64,000 nucleotides of DNA from Microvirga lotononidis (GCF_034627025.1 NZ_CP141050.1:806001-870000), one strand, 5' to 3'. Positions 34,586 through 43,979 are shown, counted from the first letter of the stretch. Made by a program: numbers and translations. The notes: generated from the letters alone by a model not told the origin.

Positions 34586-35473
34586 ATGCCCCGCATTCCG
34601 TATGAGACTGTAGACGTCTTCACCGATCGCCCCTTCGGCGGAAATCCGCTTGCTGTCTTTACCGATGCGCGCGGACTCTCCGACGCACAGATGCAGGCGC
34701 TCGCGGCGGAGATGAACTACAGCGAGACAACGTTCGTCCTGCCAGCCGACGATCCGGCCAATGATGCCCGTGTGCGCATCTTCCATCGCACGGCTGAGAT
34801 GCCCTTTGCCGGCCATCCCAATGTCGGCACGGCTTATGTGCTGGCGCGCCATGGCCAGGACCGCGACGGCGTGCTGCGGTTCGAGCAGAAGGCTGGCCTC
34901 GTCGAGATCGCCGTGGAGCGCGATGCGGCTGGAGTGGTGACAGGAGCGGTTATTGCCGCGCCGCAGGCCCTGTCCCTCGGCATGGAGTTGCCGATTGACG
35001 AGATCGCCACCTGCGTCGGGCTTTCAAGTGACGATATCGCTATAGCCGCCCACAAACCAGTGCAGGCCTCGGTCGGCGTCAAGTTCGTGCTGACGCAGGT
35101 CGCGCCGGAAGCTCTTGCCGGAGCGACACCCGATCTCACCGCTTTTCGCAAGCTCGTGCGGCTGCATGGCGATTTGGCCGGACGCTTGTCGCTGTTCCTC
35201 TATGCGCGTGACGGCAACACGATCCGAGCACGGATGTTCGCACCGCTCGCGGGCACCTGGGAGGACCCGGCGACAGGCAGTGCCAGTGCCACGCTGGGCG
35301 CACTGCTGCTCTCACTTGATGGCGGCGACAAGGCCGCCTTCACCATCACTCAGGGCGTCGAGATGGGTCGGCCGAGCGTGCTCAAGGTGACGTCCTGGCG
35401 CGCGGAGGACGGCTATCGGTCGCGCGTCGGCGGGAGTTGCACGCCGATGTTCCGGGGCGAGGCACTGCTTTAG
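34586..35473 (+). CDS. PhzF-family isomerase-like protein
   Basis: The 295-residue protein has the two-lobed diaminopimelate-epimerase fold of PhzF. It begins with YETVDVFTDRPFGGNPLAVF, has the catalytic glutamate region NYSETTFVLP, a FHRTAEMPFAGHPNVGTA loop and the C-terminal WEDPATGSASA motif. PhzF itself works in phenazine synthesis; most homologues have unknown substrates and no phenazine genes are here. GGAG precedes the ATG at 34586, preferred over an earlier in-frame ATG. It is probably a single-gene unit. Confidence 0.88.
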   Translation: MPRIPYETVDVFTDRPFGGNPLAVFTDARGLSDAQMQALAAEMNYSETTFVLPADDPANDARVRIFHRTAEMPFAGHPNVGTAYVLARHGQDRDGVLRFEQKAGLVEIAVERDAAGVVTGAVIAAPQALSLGMELPIDEIATCVGLSSDDIAIAAHKPVQASVGVKFVLTQVAPEALAGATPDLTAFRKLVRLHGDLAGRLSLFLYARDGNTIRARMFAPLAGTWEDPATGSASATLGALLLSLDGGDKAAFTITQGVEMGRPSVLKVTSWRAEDGYRSRVGGSCTPMFRGEALL

Positions 35474-35691
35474 ACGACACGGCTGCTGAGAGCATCCCTT
35501 TGCGGGGTCACCCCGGCACACGGAAGCAAAGGTCACCAATTCATCTCGGCCTTGTAGGGGTAGGTTGTATATTTCCCTTCACGAACGAAATTCGGATAGC
35601 TTGGCATCGTGCTATGAGGTCTTAGAGTGCCATCCCTCGGACCTCGCGAGTGAAGCTGGAGCAGTCAGACAGGAACCCATAGGGAACGGCC

Positions 35692-36516
35692 ATGAGTGAA
35701 CTCCGTCGCGCTACCCTGAACGGCGATGTCTTCGAATACTCCGATGTCGGCGATGGTATGCCCCTTCTGCTCCTGCACGGAGCGCTCGGTGACCTCAGGA
35801 CCTGGCAAGGACATCGCGAGACATTGTCAGACCGCTACCGCTGCGTCGGCTATACCCAGCGGTACTTCGGTCGCGCCTCTTGGCGCGATGACGGTCCCCC
35901 GTTCGGTATCGCCACGCATGCCGAGGACCTCATTGCACTCGTGGAGGCTCTTGGGCTTGCCCCTGTGTACCTCGTTGCTTGGTCCTACTCCGGTCATGTC
36001 GCCTTTCACGCGGCGCTGCGGCGCCCGGACCTGTTCCGACGTGTGATGGTCTACGAGCCGGGCGTGCCGAGCTATGTCACCGATCCAGAGGAACTGGCCG
36101 CCTTCGGGCGGGATGCCCAAGCCATCTACGGACCGATTGCTACTGCCGTAAACACTGGCGATCTGGAAGAAGCCGCTCGCCTGATGATCGACGGCTCCGG
36201 TGGAGATGGCTATTTGGACCGTCAATGTCCCGAATACCGAACCATCATCCGCGACAACCTTCACTCACTGCCGCGTCTGATGGCTCAGCAGCCGCCACCG
36301 AAGATCACCTGTGAGGATCTCGCGACATTGCGGATGCCGGTCTCGATTGCCCACGGTGGTCTGACGAGACCCGTCTTCGCCATCCCCTCCCTCGCTGCCG
36401 CACGGTGCATCCGTCATGCCCGGCACGTGGAAGTACCGGGTGTCGGCCATCTTTGGCCGCAGGAGAGTCCTCGCGGTTTCTCGGCTGTGGTCGAGGAACT
36501 CGATTGCACGACGTGA
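35692..36516 (+). CDS. Alpha/beta-hydrolase
   Basis: The 274-residue protein has the alpha/beta-hydrolase layout: an oxyanion-hole HGALGD (LLLLHGALGDLRTW), the nucleophile elbow AWSYSGHVAF (Ser in W-S-Y-S-G) and the catalytic histidine in VPGVGHLWPQ. The third acid probably lies near VSIAHGG. It has no signal peptide. The substrate cannot be read. It is a single gene; the repeat copy 3 follows within 70 bp. Confidence 0.85.
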   Translation: MSELRRATLNGDVFEYSDVGDGMPLLLLHGALGDLRTWQGHRETLSDRYRCVGYTQRYFGRASWRDDGPPFGIATHAEDLIALVEALGLAPVYLVAWSYSGHVAFHAALRRPDLFRRVMVYEPGVPSYVTDPEELAAFGRDAQAIYGPIATAVNTGDLEEAARLMIDGSGGDGYLDRQCPEYRTIIRDNLHSLPRLMAQQPPPKITCEDLATLRMPVSIAHGGLTRPVFAIPSLAAARCIRHARHVEVPGVGHLWPQESPRGFSAVVEELDCTT

Positions 36517-36582
36517 GGGAGGTAAAGCGACTGTGGGTGGCCTTTGCCAGCGAATGCTGGATCAAGCGGGACTCGGAATGGT

Positions 36583-36678
36583 CAGCTCCTGGCACGAGGC
36601 TGACCTTGGCTGCATTTCCGCAGTCATAGAGTAAGCTGACCTTCAAAGGGCCGCGCTCAACGGCTCGGTTTGACCCAG
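36583..36678 (+). repeat. Dispersed ~95-bp repeat, copy 3
   Basis: It contains AGCTCCTGGCACGAGGCTGA, TTTCCGCAGTCATAGAGTAA, GCTGACCTTC and CGGCTCGGTTTGACCCAG, in the spacer between the hydrolase and the regulator gene. Confidence 0.75.
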
Positions 36679-36747
36679 ATCGGAAATTGCAGGCCCTGTT
36701 CAGGTCTGCTCGTGAGGGTCCCAGGGCGTGGTTACGTCGAGTGAAAT

Positions 36748-37583
36748 CTATGGAAGATCGCTCTCGCCACTCTTTGCAACCGACATCCGAATGCGTTCGG
36801 CCACGGCTGGATCGATTGGGTTATAGACAACCAGGTTCAGGTCCGGTCGGCCGTCGACCGCAAATCCAGAGTATTCGAGCTCGATATCACCCAAAATTGG
36901 ATGCTTCAGTCGCTTGGTTCCCTCGCTATGAGAAATCACTTCGTTCTCCCGCCAAAGCGCATCGAATTCCGGGCTTGCCCGACAGAGTTCGTCAACCAGT
37001 GCCGCAACCTCCGACGTTGCTCCGGCGCGCGCCGCGTCCGCACGGAATGCACCGACGACAAATCGGGCAATGGTGTCCCAGTCATGCTGGACGGTCCGGA
37101 TCGCTGGATTGCAGAACAAAAGGCGCAGAATGTTCCGATCACCCGGGGCAAGATTGCCGTAGTTGGTCATGACTACCAAGGCAGCTCGGTTCCAGGCGAC
37201 AATGTCCCAAGTGGCCGTGCGCACCAGAGCGGGGCTCGCGTCAAGAGTATCTATGAGACGTTGCAGGCGCGGACTGACCCCTTCCACGGAGCGGAAGCGG
37301 ACCTCGGGCGGCCGGCCGAGACCGAGTATAAAGAGATGTTCGCGCTCGGGCTCAGTGAGCATCAGGCCATGGGCGATCCGGTTCAGAACGTCCGCTGACG
37401 GTGCCCCGCCGCGTCCCTGTTCCAGCCAAGTGTACCAAGTGGGGCTGATGTTGGCGCGCTGGGCCACCTCTTCGCGCCGCAGGCCGGAGTACGTCTGCGC
37501 CCGTAAAAGCCGAACGCCGCCGGATCAAGGCGTGTGCGGCGGGCGCGGAGGAAATGGCCCAAAGCATTGGTCGGTGTGGTCAT
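36748..37583 (-). pseudogene. XRE/MmyB-like regulator split by a one-base frameshift
   Basis: The downstream frame encodes most of an HTH_31 plus MmyB-like ligand-binding regulator: AQRANISPTWYTWLEQGRGG (HTH), then LYxx-type body with WDIVAWNRAALVV and a C-terminal LNLVVYNP. The start MTTPTNALGHFLRARRTRLD is in another frame, from the ATG at 37583. The family sequence RRTPGLRREEVAQRA is restored by adding one G near 37482-37486. It is either a fresh pseudogene or a sequencing error. It is divergent from the reductase gene at 37682, which relatives of this regulator often control. Confidence 0.8.
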
Positions 37584-37681
37584 GGCTTCCCTGTTGGCCA
37601 TTATAATAGGATAAGCTCACTACTTTAACCGCATAGAGGGTAGCGCAATAGTCAGGTCCCGAGCAACACGGAGACCTCAAG

Positions 37682-38581
37682 ATGCGTATCTTTCTGACCG
37701 GCGCGACCGGCTTCATCGGATCGGCCATTGTGCCGGAGCTCCTGAAGGCTGGTCACCATGTCATTGGTCTGACCCGCTCTGATGCTGGCGCACAGGCGCT
37801 TGAAGCGACGGGCGTTGAAGTTTATCGGGGAGCGCTGGAAGAGCCAGAGAGCCTGCGTCTGGGCGCGGCAAATTCGGACGCGGTCATCCACACGGCTTTC
37901 GACCATGACTTCTCTCGCTTTGTCGAGAACTGCCAAAAGGACAGCCGCGTGATCCAAGCCCTTGGCGAAGCCCTCAAGGGATCGAACCGCCCGCTGGTGA
38001 TTACCTCGGGCACCGGACTGGGCAACGCTGAACTCGGAATGCTGGCCACGGAGGACGTCTGCAATACCGGGCATCCCAATCCGCGCGTCGCGTCCGAAAT
38101 AGCCGGGAACGCGCTGCTCGAAGTCGGTGTCAACATCTCCGTTGTACGACTTCCCCAGGTTCATAACGCGATCAAGCAGGGTCTCATCTCACCTCTGATT
38201 GCGATTGCCCGGGAAAAGGGCGTCTGCGCGTATGTGGGCGAGGGGCGAAACCGGTTTCCTGCGGGTCATTTGCGGGATGTGGCGCTGCTCTACCGGCTTG
38301 CGGTCGAAAGAGCCAAACCCGGCGCGCGCTATCACGCTGTTGGCGAGGAAGGCATCGAGACCCGCGAGATCGCAGAAGCGCTTGGCCGAGGCCTGAAGCT
38401 GCCAGTCAAGTCGATCGCGCCAGAGGAGGCTGCTGAGCATTTTGGTTGTATGGCGAGGTTCGCAGGGCTGGATTTTCCCGCGTCCAGCGCAAAGACACGC
38501 CGAGCCCTCGGGTGGAACCCGACAGGTCCGGGACTGATCGCTGATCTTGATGCGATGAGGTACGATAGTTTGGCAGCTTAA
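37682..38581 (+). CDS. NAD(P)-dependent SDR/epimerase-type oxidoreductase
   Basis: The 299-residue extended-SDR-like protein begins with MRIFLTGATGFIGSAIVPEL, the nucleotide-binding GxxGxxG. It has SGTGLGN in the place of the usual Ser and a weak YxxxK, so it may be an atypical family member. It continues with a substrate-domain region (VVRLPQVHN) and ends with an ALGWNP motif. The gene is divergent from the (frameshifted) MmyB-like regulator with about 100 bp between, a layout seen for inducible oxidoreductases. The substrate is unknown. Confidence 0.85.
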   Translation: MRIFLTGATGFIGSAIVPELLKAGHHVIGLTRSDAGAQALEATGVEVYRGALEEPESLRLGAANSDAVIHTAFDHDFSRFVENCQKDSRVIQALGEALKGSNRPLVITSGTGLGNAELGMLATEDVCNTGHPNPRVASEIAGNALLEVGVNISVVRLPQVHNAIKQGLISPLIAIAREKGVCAYVGEGRNRFPAGHLRDVALLYRLAVERAKPGARYHAVGEEGIETREIAEALGRGLKLPVKSIAPEEAAEHFGCMARFAGLDFPASSAKTRRALGWNPTGPGLIADLDAMRYDSLAA

Positions 38582-38659
38582 AGGCCAGCATGGGAGAGCC
38601 GGTGCGCGATAGCAACTGGCTCTCTGCGGTACCGAAGCACTTCATGATCCCGCATTGTG

Positions 38660-39256
38660 CTAATCCGGCACCAAGTATCGTCGCACCATCGTGCGGATAT
38701 GATCAATTGCGTGTCGGTCCTCCTCGCGCCCACTCGCTTCGAGTGCAACCACCATCTTGATCTGTTGCAGCACCATCACAGCCAGCCCAGGCATCACTGC
38801 TGGCGGCAACCGCGGCCTCGTCGATGCAAGCGACTGCTCAAGGCTCTCCTCCAGCCTGGCACGTGAAGCGAGCTTGCGAGATGTCTCAATGTCACGTCTG
38901 GCGGCAAGCGTGGGAAACGCAGGGTAACGGGCGAGAAAAGCCGTCAGCGTGTCAAACAGAGCATCCGACATGGCAGCCGGAGTGAGAGATTCCGTACCCA
39001 GGCCAGCCAAGGCTTGATCCAGTTCCTCCAGGTACTCGGCATGAACCTCGGCCGCGATCAATTCCTTGGTTGGATAGTACTGGTACAGCGAGCCGATCGA
39101 GGCACCGGCCCGTGTAGCTATCTCCGTCATCGTAGCAGCCTCATAGCCGCGCTCAGCAATCACCTGTCCAGCCGCTGCTCGCAGGGCAGCAGCACGGGCC
39201 TTGCCACGGGCGAAGCGGGGTGTGCGCCCCTCATCGGCTTTCGGTCCTGTTGACAT
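38660..39256 (-). CDS. TetR-family transcriptional repressor
   Basis: The 198-residue protein has an N-terminal TetR helix-turn-helix (VIAERGYEAATMTEIATRAG, then SIGSLYQYYPTKELI) and an all-helical ligand domain. I prefer the ATG at 39256 (MSTGPK) because an earlier ATG at 39280 would lie in the operator. It is divergent from the cysteine-hydrolase gene, which it probably represses together with itself. Confidence 0.88.
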   Translation of the reverse strand: MSTGPKADEGRTPRFARGKARAAALRAAAGQVIAERGYEAATMTEIATRAGASIGSLYQYYPTKELIAAEVHAEYLEELDQALAGLGTESLTPAAMSDALFDTLTAFLARYPAFPTLAARRDIETSRKLASRARLEESLEQSLASTRPRLPPAVMPGLAVMVLQQIKMVVALEASGREEDRHAIDHIRTMVRRYLVPD

Positions 39257-39259
39257 ATG

Positions 39260-39303
39260 TGAGGGTATCCTCATATTCATAATGTGAATGTTTCCTCATA
39301 TTC
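39260..39303. promoter_or_regulatory. Probable TetR operator between divergent genes
   Basis: It contains the palindrome TGAGG-GTAT-CCTCA (39260-39273) and a directly repeated TCCTCATATTCAT (39268-39280 and 39291-39303). It lies just upstream of the TetR start and 44 bp before the hydrolase start. Confidence 0.6.
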
Positions 39304-39346
39304 ATTAGCTTCATCGCCAACCGCAAGCCTCGAAAGGGCTGATCCG

Positions 39347-39931
39347 ATGACACTTGGCCTCGATCCCCAAGCCACTGCTCTCCTGCTGATTGATCCGCAA
39401 AACTGGACCCTTGGCATGCCGATCCAGCCGCACCCGCGTCACGAGCTCGTTCAGCGGGCAGCTGCGCTAATAGAGGCTCTACGAAGTGCCGGCGGCACTG
39501 TCATCCTGACGCGGGCTGCGTTCTCAGGCGGCTATGCGGATATGCTCCGCACGCCCGTGGATGTCGAGCTGAGAGTGCCTGAAGGTGGAATCCCGGCAGC
39601 ATCGCTCGCGTTCGATGATGAGATCGAGACAGCTGGCTACGATGTGGCGATTACCAAGCGCCAATGGAGCGCCTTTTATGGCACCGAACTGGACCTGCAG
39701 CTGAGACGGCGCAACATCGCGACGGTGCTGATCGGGGGTGTGATGACGAACTTTGGAGTCGAGTCGACAGCGCGAGATGCCTGGCAGCACAACTACAGCA
39801 CCATCGTGGTCGAAGACCTTTGCTCGAGCCTTGCTGACGATATGCACCGCTTCTCGGTCGAGAAGATCTTACCGCGTGTGGCACGCGTACGTTCGCTCAA
39901 CAACGTGCTGACGAACCTACCAATCGCCTAA
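39347..39931 (+). CDS. Isochorismatase-like cysteine hydrolase
   Basis: The 194-residue protein shows the cysteine-hydrolase fold: LLLIDPQNWTLGMP with the first catalytic Asp, ITKRQWSAFYGTELD with the Lys, and VLIGGVMTNFGVESTARDA. In this last segment the nucleophile Cys usually stands next to VExT, but here the residue is Phe-Gly, so the Cys seems to be missing. Typical activities are amide or enol-ether hydrolysis; a missing Cys would make it inactive or different. The ATG at 39347 is set by homology. It is regulated by the divergent TetR. Confidence 0.8.
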   Translation: MTLGLDPQATALLLIDPQNWTLGMPIQPHPRHELVQRAAALIEALRSAGGTVILTRAAFSGGYADMLRTPVDVELRVPEGGIPAASLAFDDEIETAGYDVAITKRQWSAFYGTELDLQLRRRNIATVLIGGVMTNFGVESTARDAWQHNYSTIVVEDLCSSLADDMHRFSVEKILPRVARVRSLNNVLTNLPIA

Positions 39932-39943
39932 ACGTCCTGGATT

Positions 39944-39979
39944 GGTGCTGCCGGTGCCGATTGGGGCACCGGCAGCACC
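39944..39979 (+). terminator. Strong hairpin after the cysteine-hydrolase gene
   Basis: A perfect 15-bp stem (GGTGCTGCCGGTGCC with its complement) and 6-nt loop, about 12 bp after the stop. No long T-run follows. Confidence 0.75.
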
Positions 39980-40251
39980 ATTGGGAGGTCGCTTCCTGGC
40001 ACGCCTGAGACCTTAGCTCCAAGGCTGCAGGCCTCATCGAACCGGGCGTTCCGAAAGCGCAGGGAACCCCGGGTCCTGATCCGAAGCCGACCCTAGCGCC
40101 TCCGGTGATCGCCCGCGACTGCTCAGACCTCGGGTGTTCGCTGTTCTCGGCTGTCTGAAAGTAGCCCTTCCGACGGGGACACATTCTCATAGCGCGGGCG
40201 CTGTTATCGGTCTTTTCCCGGTTTGAGCCCTGCGCCCGCGCCAATGTGAGC
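39980..40251. other. Intergenic region
   Basis: With the hairpin before it, this makes about 320 bp between convergent genes. No gene is supported. Confidence 0.4.
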
Positions 40252-40998
40252 CTACCGGTTTGTCATGAGCGCTACAGCGTCCGCGCCAGCAGGCAGACGC
40301 ATCGGGCAGGTCGGATCCGTCGCGGCCCGCCAAACCGCTTCGGCAACATCCCTCGCGTGAGTGACCGCTCCTGCATCCTGCTGCCACGACGTGAAGACGC
40401 GTTGCGCCAGCTCCGCATAGGCATCAGGGATGCCGCTCTGGAGCCGAGCCCTTGCATTTTGTCCGAAGGATGTATCCGGCGCCCGTCCCGGGAGGACGAT
40501 ACGCACATGCACGTTGAACGGCTCAAGTTCCAGGGCCAACACTTCTGTGAAGGCGTTTACGGCAGCCTTGCTGGCAGTGTAGGCCGAGAGAAGGTGCAAC
40601 GGCTTCAAAGTCACACTCGATGTGACGTTCACGATGGTTCCTGACCCTTGCTCTCGGAGATGTGGCAATATCGCTTGGGTCATAGCCATCGTGCCAAAGG
40701 TGTTCGTCTCGAACGTCTCGCGGATGACATCCATCGGTGTGCCCTCAAGGGCATTCAGCCAACCGATCCCGGCATTGTTCACCAAGACATCAATCGGCCC
40801 GGCTGCATCGACCACTCGCTCGATGCTAGATTGGTTGGTTACATCAAGCGGGAGAATCCGCAGGTGGTCAGACGCAGGCAGGACATCCTCTCGAGGCGTT
40901 CGCATCGTTGCGATGACGGACCAGCCGCGGTCGAGAAAAATTCGCGCCGTCTCCAAGCCAAACCCCGACGAGCATCCAGTGATCAGGACAGTTTTCAT
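40252..40998 (-). CDS. Classical short-chain dehydrogenase/reductase
   Basis: The 248-residue SDR has the cofactor motif TGCSSGFGLETARIF, the NNAG motif (VLVNNAGIGWLNALE), a catalytic serine in VNVTSSVTLKPL and YTASKAA with the catalytic Tyr and Lys. It would reduce or oxidise a carbonyl or alcohol with NAD(P)H. It is divergent from the AraC-type regulator gene at 41091 with about 90 bp between. This places it under likely control of that regulator. Confidence 0.9.
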   Translation of the reverse strand: MKTVLITGCSSGFGLETARIFLDRGWSVIATMRTPREDVLPASDHLRILPLDVTNQSSIERVVDAAGPIDVLVNNAGIGWLNALEGTPMDVIRETFETNTFGTMAMTQAILPHLREQGSGTIVNVTSSVTLKPLHLLSAYTASKAAVNAFTEVLALELEPFNVHVRIVLPGRAPDTSFGQNARARLQSGIPDAYAELAQRVFTSWQQDAGAVTHARDVAEAVWRAATDPTCPMRLPAGADAVALMTNR

Positions 40999-41090
40999 GA
41001 AGCCTCCTGTTGTAGGACGGTCACAACTAGCCGAGCAAAGTAGGACGCGCTACAGTCCGGAGTCCGTTGTTCATTTGCAGGAGTCCGAAT

Positions 41091-42008
41091 TTGGGGGATC
41101 CTTTAGCTGAGGTCGTCAGCCTTCTTCAACCTCGTGCCTCTTACTCGAAGGTGGTTTCGGCGGCAGGGTCTTGGCGGGTCCGGCGCGCTGAAGCCGGGCG
41201 TCCCTTCTACTGCGCGATCCTGGAGGGATCCTGCCTTCTGGAGGCTCGGGGCCATGAGCCCATGATCCTGGAGAAGGACGATTTCGTTCTCATCCCTTCG
41301 GCTTTTGATTTTGCCACTTCCAGCCTTGAGCCGCCTCCTGGCGGCATGGTCGACGAGCCCGTTCAACTGCGACCCGGAGAGTTCAGGGTCGGCCGCCAGG
41401 ATGGGCCTTCCGATCTTAGGATGCTCATCGGGTATTGCACCTTCGGATCGGGTGATAAGACCTTGCTGGTCTCGCTCCTGCCTCAACTGCTTCATGTTCG
41501 TGGGGAGGAAAGGCTGACTTCGCTCGTGCAACTCGTCGGCGACGAAGCACGTGAGCACCGACCGGGACGTGACGTCATTCTGGCCCGTCTTTTGGAGGTC
41601 ATGCTGATCGAGGCGCTCCGATCGACGACGGGTGGTGCGATATCACCGGGTCTAGTGCGAGGGCTCAGCGATGAGTGCCTGGCCAAGGCTCTCAGGCAGA
41701 TGCACGCCCATCCAACCCTGCCGTGGACGGTCGGTCGGTTAGCCAAGGAGGCAGGTCTGTCCCGCTCCGTGTTCTTCGATCGGTTCGGTCGCGCAGTGGG
41801 TGTCGCTCCCATGGAGTATTTGCTTGGTTGGCGCATGGCACTGGCCAAGAATATGCTGCGCCGGGGTGAAGGCGGCATCGCACAGGTCGCCGAGCGTGTT
41901 GGGTACGGGTCTGCCAGCACGTTTAGCGTCGCCTTCACCCGCCATGTCGGACTGCCGCCCTCGCACTATGCGCGCTCCGACGCGCCTAGCCACGAGGATC
42001 TTCATTAG
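41091..42008 (+). CDS. AraC-family regulator with cupin domain
   Basis: The 305-residue protein has an N-terminal cupin_6-like ligand domain (about 1-190, with YCAILEGSCLLE and MILEKDDFVLIP) and a C-terminal AraC DNA-binding domain (LPWTVGRLAKEAGLSRSVFF, then GGIAQVAERVGYGSASTFS). I chose the TTG at 41091 because AGGAG precedes it and the family begins GDPLAEVVSLL. It is divergent from the SDR gene, its likely target. Confidence 0.88.
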   Translation: MGDPLAEVVSLLQPRASYSKVVSAAGSWRVRRAEAGRPFYCAILEGSCLLEARGHEPMILEKDDFVLIPSAFDFATSSLEPPPGGMVDEPVQLRPGEFRVGRQDGPSDLRMLIGYCTFGSGDKTLLVSLLPQLLHVRGEERLTSLVQLVGDEAREHRPGRDVILARLLEVMLIEALRSTTGGAISPGLVRGLSDECLAKALRQMHAHPTLPWTVGRLAKEAGLSRSVFFDRFGRAVGVAPMEYLLGWRMALAKNMLRRGEGGIAQVAERVGYGSASTFSVAFTRHVGLPPSHYARSDAPSHEDLH

Positions 42009-42359
42009 GGACAACGAAGCAAGAAAACCTACCTCCGATCCGATGCATGACACGTGCTTTCAATCGAGCGGATCCTCACGAGGGTCGGCTTCTGGCAGAT
42101 TTCGTTGAAAAGGTCCTCGTGATTGGCGGTGGATCGTGATTCCCTGGTCGGCATTCTCAGCTAAGGATCGGGCCATGATGGGCCATTCCCTTGGTCGATG
42201 TTTCGAACTCATTGACACCTGTCCCAGAAACAGCAGCGCATCAATCTGCCAACCTCCGTGTCCGAACGGTCGGCGACCTCCGCCGACAGGGCAGCGGAGG
42301 TCGTTCAATGCGGGTGGCTCAGCCTGCCGCCCCAGACCTTTGAGGCGATCCGACCGGGA
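42009..42359. other. Intergenic region between convergent genes
   Basis: About 350 bp; the only visible structure is the hairpin at 42274-42303. No gene is supported. Confidence 0.4.
42274..42303 (-). terminator. Hairpin beyond the aldehyde dehydrogenase gene
   Basis: The 10-bp arms CGACCTCCGC and GCGGAGGTCG flank a 10-nt loop. It lies about 57 bp after the dehydrogenase stop and is a possible terminator. Confidence 0.4.
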
Positions 42360-43847
42360 TCAAGCCAGTGGCGCATCAACAGACGCGTACACCTTGATCT
42401 CCTGGAACTGCTCGATGGCGCGAGGGCCACACAGCACGCCGACGCCGCTCTGCTTGAAGCCGCTCTCCTCAAAATGCTCAGAGATCACGCCCCAGCAGTT
42501 CATCCAGATCGTGCCAGCCTGGATGGCCTTGCCGACACGACGGGCGCGAGCGGCGTCCGCGGTAAAGACGGATGCAGCAAGGCCGAACTCCGTCGCGTTG
42601 GCACGGAGGATCGCATCGGCTTCATCGTCGAACACCTCGAAGGTCTGCACCGGGCCGAACAGCTCATTCTGAATGACGAAGCAGTCGAGCGGCTGCACCT
42701 CGATCAGTGTCGGCTTGTAGAACGCGCCACCGGCCAGTGGCCCCTCTGTGACGGGCCCGCCGCGCACCAGGATCTTGGTGGAGGCCGCCGCCTCAACTAC
42801 GAGTTCGTCGACCCGCCTGACGCTTGCCTTGTCGATCAATGGCCCGAGCTGCGCATTGGGATCCTCGCTCTCGCCGAGCCGGACATTCTGATAGGCCTCG
42901 ATCAACGCTTCCCGGAGGGCGTCGGCGATGCCGCGCTGGGCGAGAACACGCGAACCCGTGCAGCAGAACTGCCCGTTCATCACGACCAGAGCCGTAACGA
43001 TCTGCGGGACGACGACGCTCAGGTCCGCGTCGTCGAAGACAACCAGGGGCGTCTTCCCGCCCAGTTCAAGGTTGAGCCGCTTCAGCGTCTTAGCGCCATT
43101 CTCAGCGATGATCCGCCCGACCTTAGTGCTGCCCGTGTAGCTGATCGCGTTCACCTCGGAGGATTCGACCAGCATTTCCGCACCGATGCTGCCGCTCTCG
43201 GTGATGACATTCAGCGCGCCGGGCGGGAGAAGTGTTGTCGCCGCCACCGCCTCGGCGAACAGCGCATTGGTCAGCGCGGTCTGGTGCGGCATCTTGAGCA
43301 CGACGGTGCATCCCGCGGCAAGAGCCGGGCCGATGGCGCGAATGGAGAGGACGATCGGCGAGTTCCAGGGCGAGATCACGCCGACCACGCCCATCGGCTC
43401 GGGGTCGGAGTGGAAGTACACTCCCGGAGCCGTCTCAAGGGCCCGGCCGCCCGTCTGAAGCATGGCGCTCGCGGCGGAATAGCGGAGCCACTCGACCGAC
43501 CCTTGCAGTTCCCACTGCGTCTGAGCGAGCAGCTTGCCACCCTCCCGGCTGAGCATGAGCGCCATTTCAGCCCCTGACGCCTCAATCCGGTCGGCCAGCT
43601 CAAAGAGGGCGCGAGAGCGCAGGCTCCGGTCTCGCGACCAATTCGTTGTATCGAACGCAGTACGGGCAGCTTCGATCGCCTGACGCGCTTCCTCAGGGCC
43701 GATATCGACATAGCGGCCGAGCGCCTTTCCGGTCGACGGGTTGATCGTCTCTCCGATTGTGCCTCCATCGTTCCAGGTGCCGTTGATCCAGTTCGGACGC
43801 GGTTCGGACTGGGTTGAGAAATGCGGGGTCGAGAAGTGTTGGGTCAT
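42360..43847 (-). CDS. NAD(P)-dependent aldehyde dehydrogenase
   Basis: This 495-residue enzyme of the ALDH superfamily has the catalytic cysteine in NGQFCCTGSR, the general-base glutamate in NLELGGKTP, a cofactor loop ISYTGSTKVG and the C-terminal ELFGPVQTF. It would oxidise an aldehyde to the acid. The N-terminus MTQHFSTPHFSTQSEPRP has a short repeat (HFSTx). It is preceded on the same strand by a TetR gene that probably controls it. The best substrate guess is a vanillin/benzaldehyde- or betaine-type aldehyde, which is uncertain. Confidence 0.92.
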   Translation of the reverse strand: MTQHFSTPHFSTQSEPRPNWINGTWNDGGTIGETINPSTGKALGRYVDIGPEEARQAIEAARTAFDTTNWSRDRSLRSRALFELADRIEASGAEMALMLSREGGKLLAQTQWELQGSVEWLRYSAASAMLQTGGRALETAPGVYFHSDPEPMGVVGVISPWNSPIVLSIRAIGPALAAGCTVVLKMPHQTALTNALFAEAVAATTLLPPGALNVITESGSIGAEMLVESSEVNAISYTGSTKVGRIIAENGAKTLKRLNLELGGKTPLVVFDDADLSVVVPQIVTALVVMNGQFCCTGSRVLAQRGIADALREALIEAYQNVRLGESEDPNAQLGPLIDKASVRRVDELVVEAAASTKILVRGGPVTEGPLAGGAFYKPTLIEVQPLDCFVIQNELFGPVQTFEVFDDEADAILRANATEFGLAASVFTADAARARRVGKAIQAGTIWMNCWGVISEHFEESGFKQSGVGVLCGPRAIEQFQEIKVYASVDAPLA

Positions 43848-43979
43848 GGCTTTGGTCCTTTGGGATCTCCGCGGTCACCGGAGGTGAGATCAAGCCGTGA
43901 GCGGGATCCGGCATGATCATCAGGCTGCATTGGGCATCAGGGCTTTCATCCATCGGCGCATCAGCCATAAATATATGTG

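Noticed and set aside
42258..43577. 439-codon plus-strand frame opposite the aldehyde dehydrogenase
   Set aside because: Antisense shadow; the dehydrogenase has all catalytic motifs.
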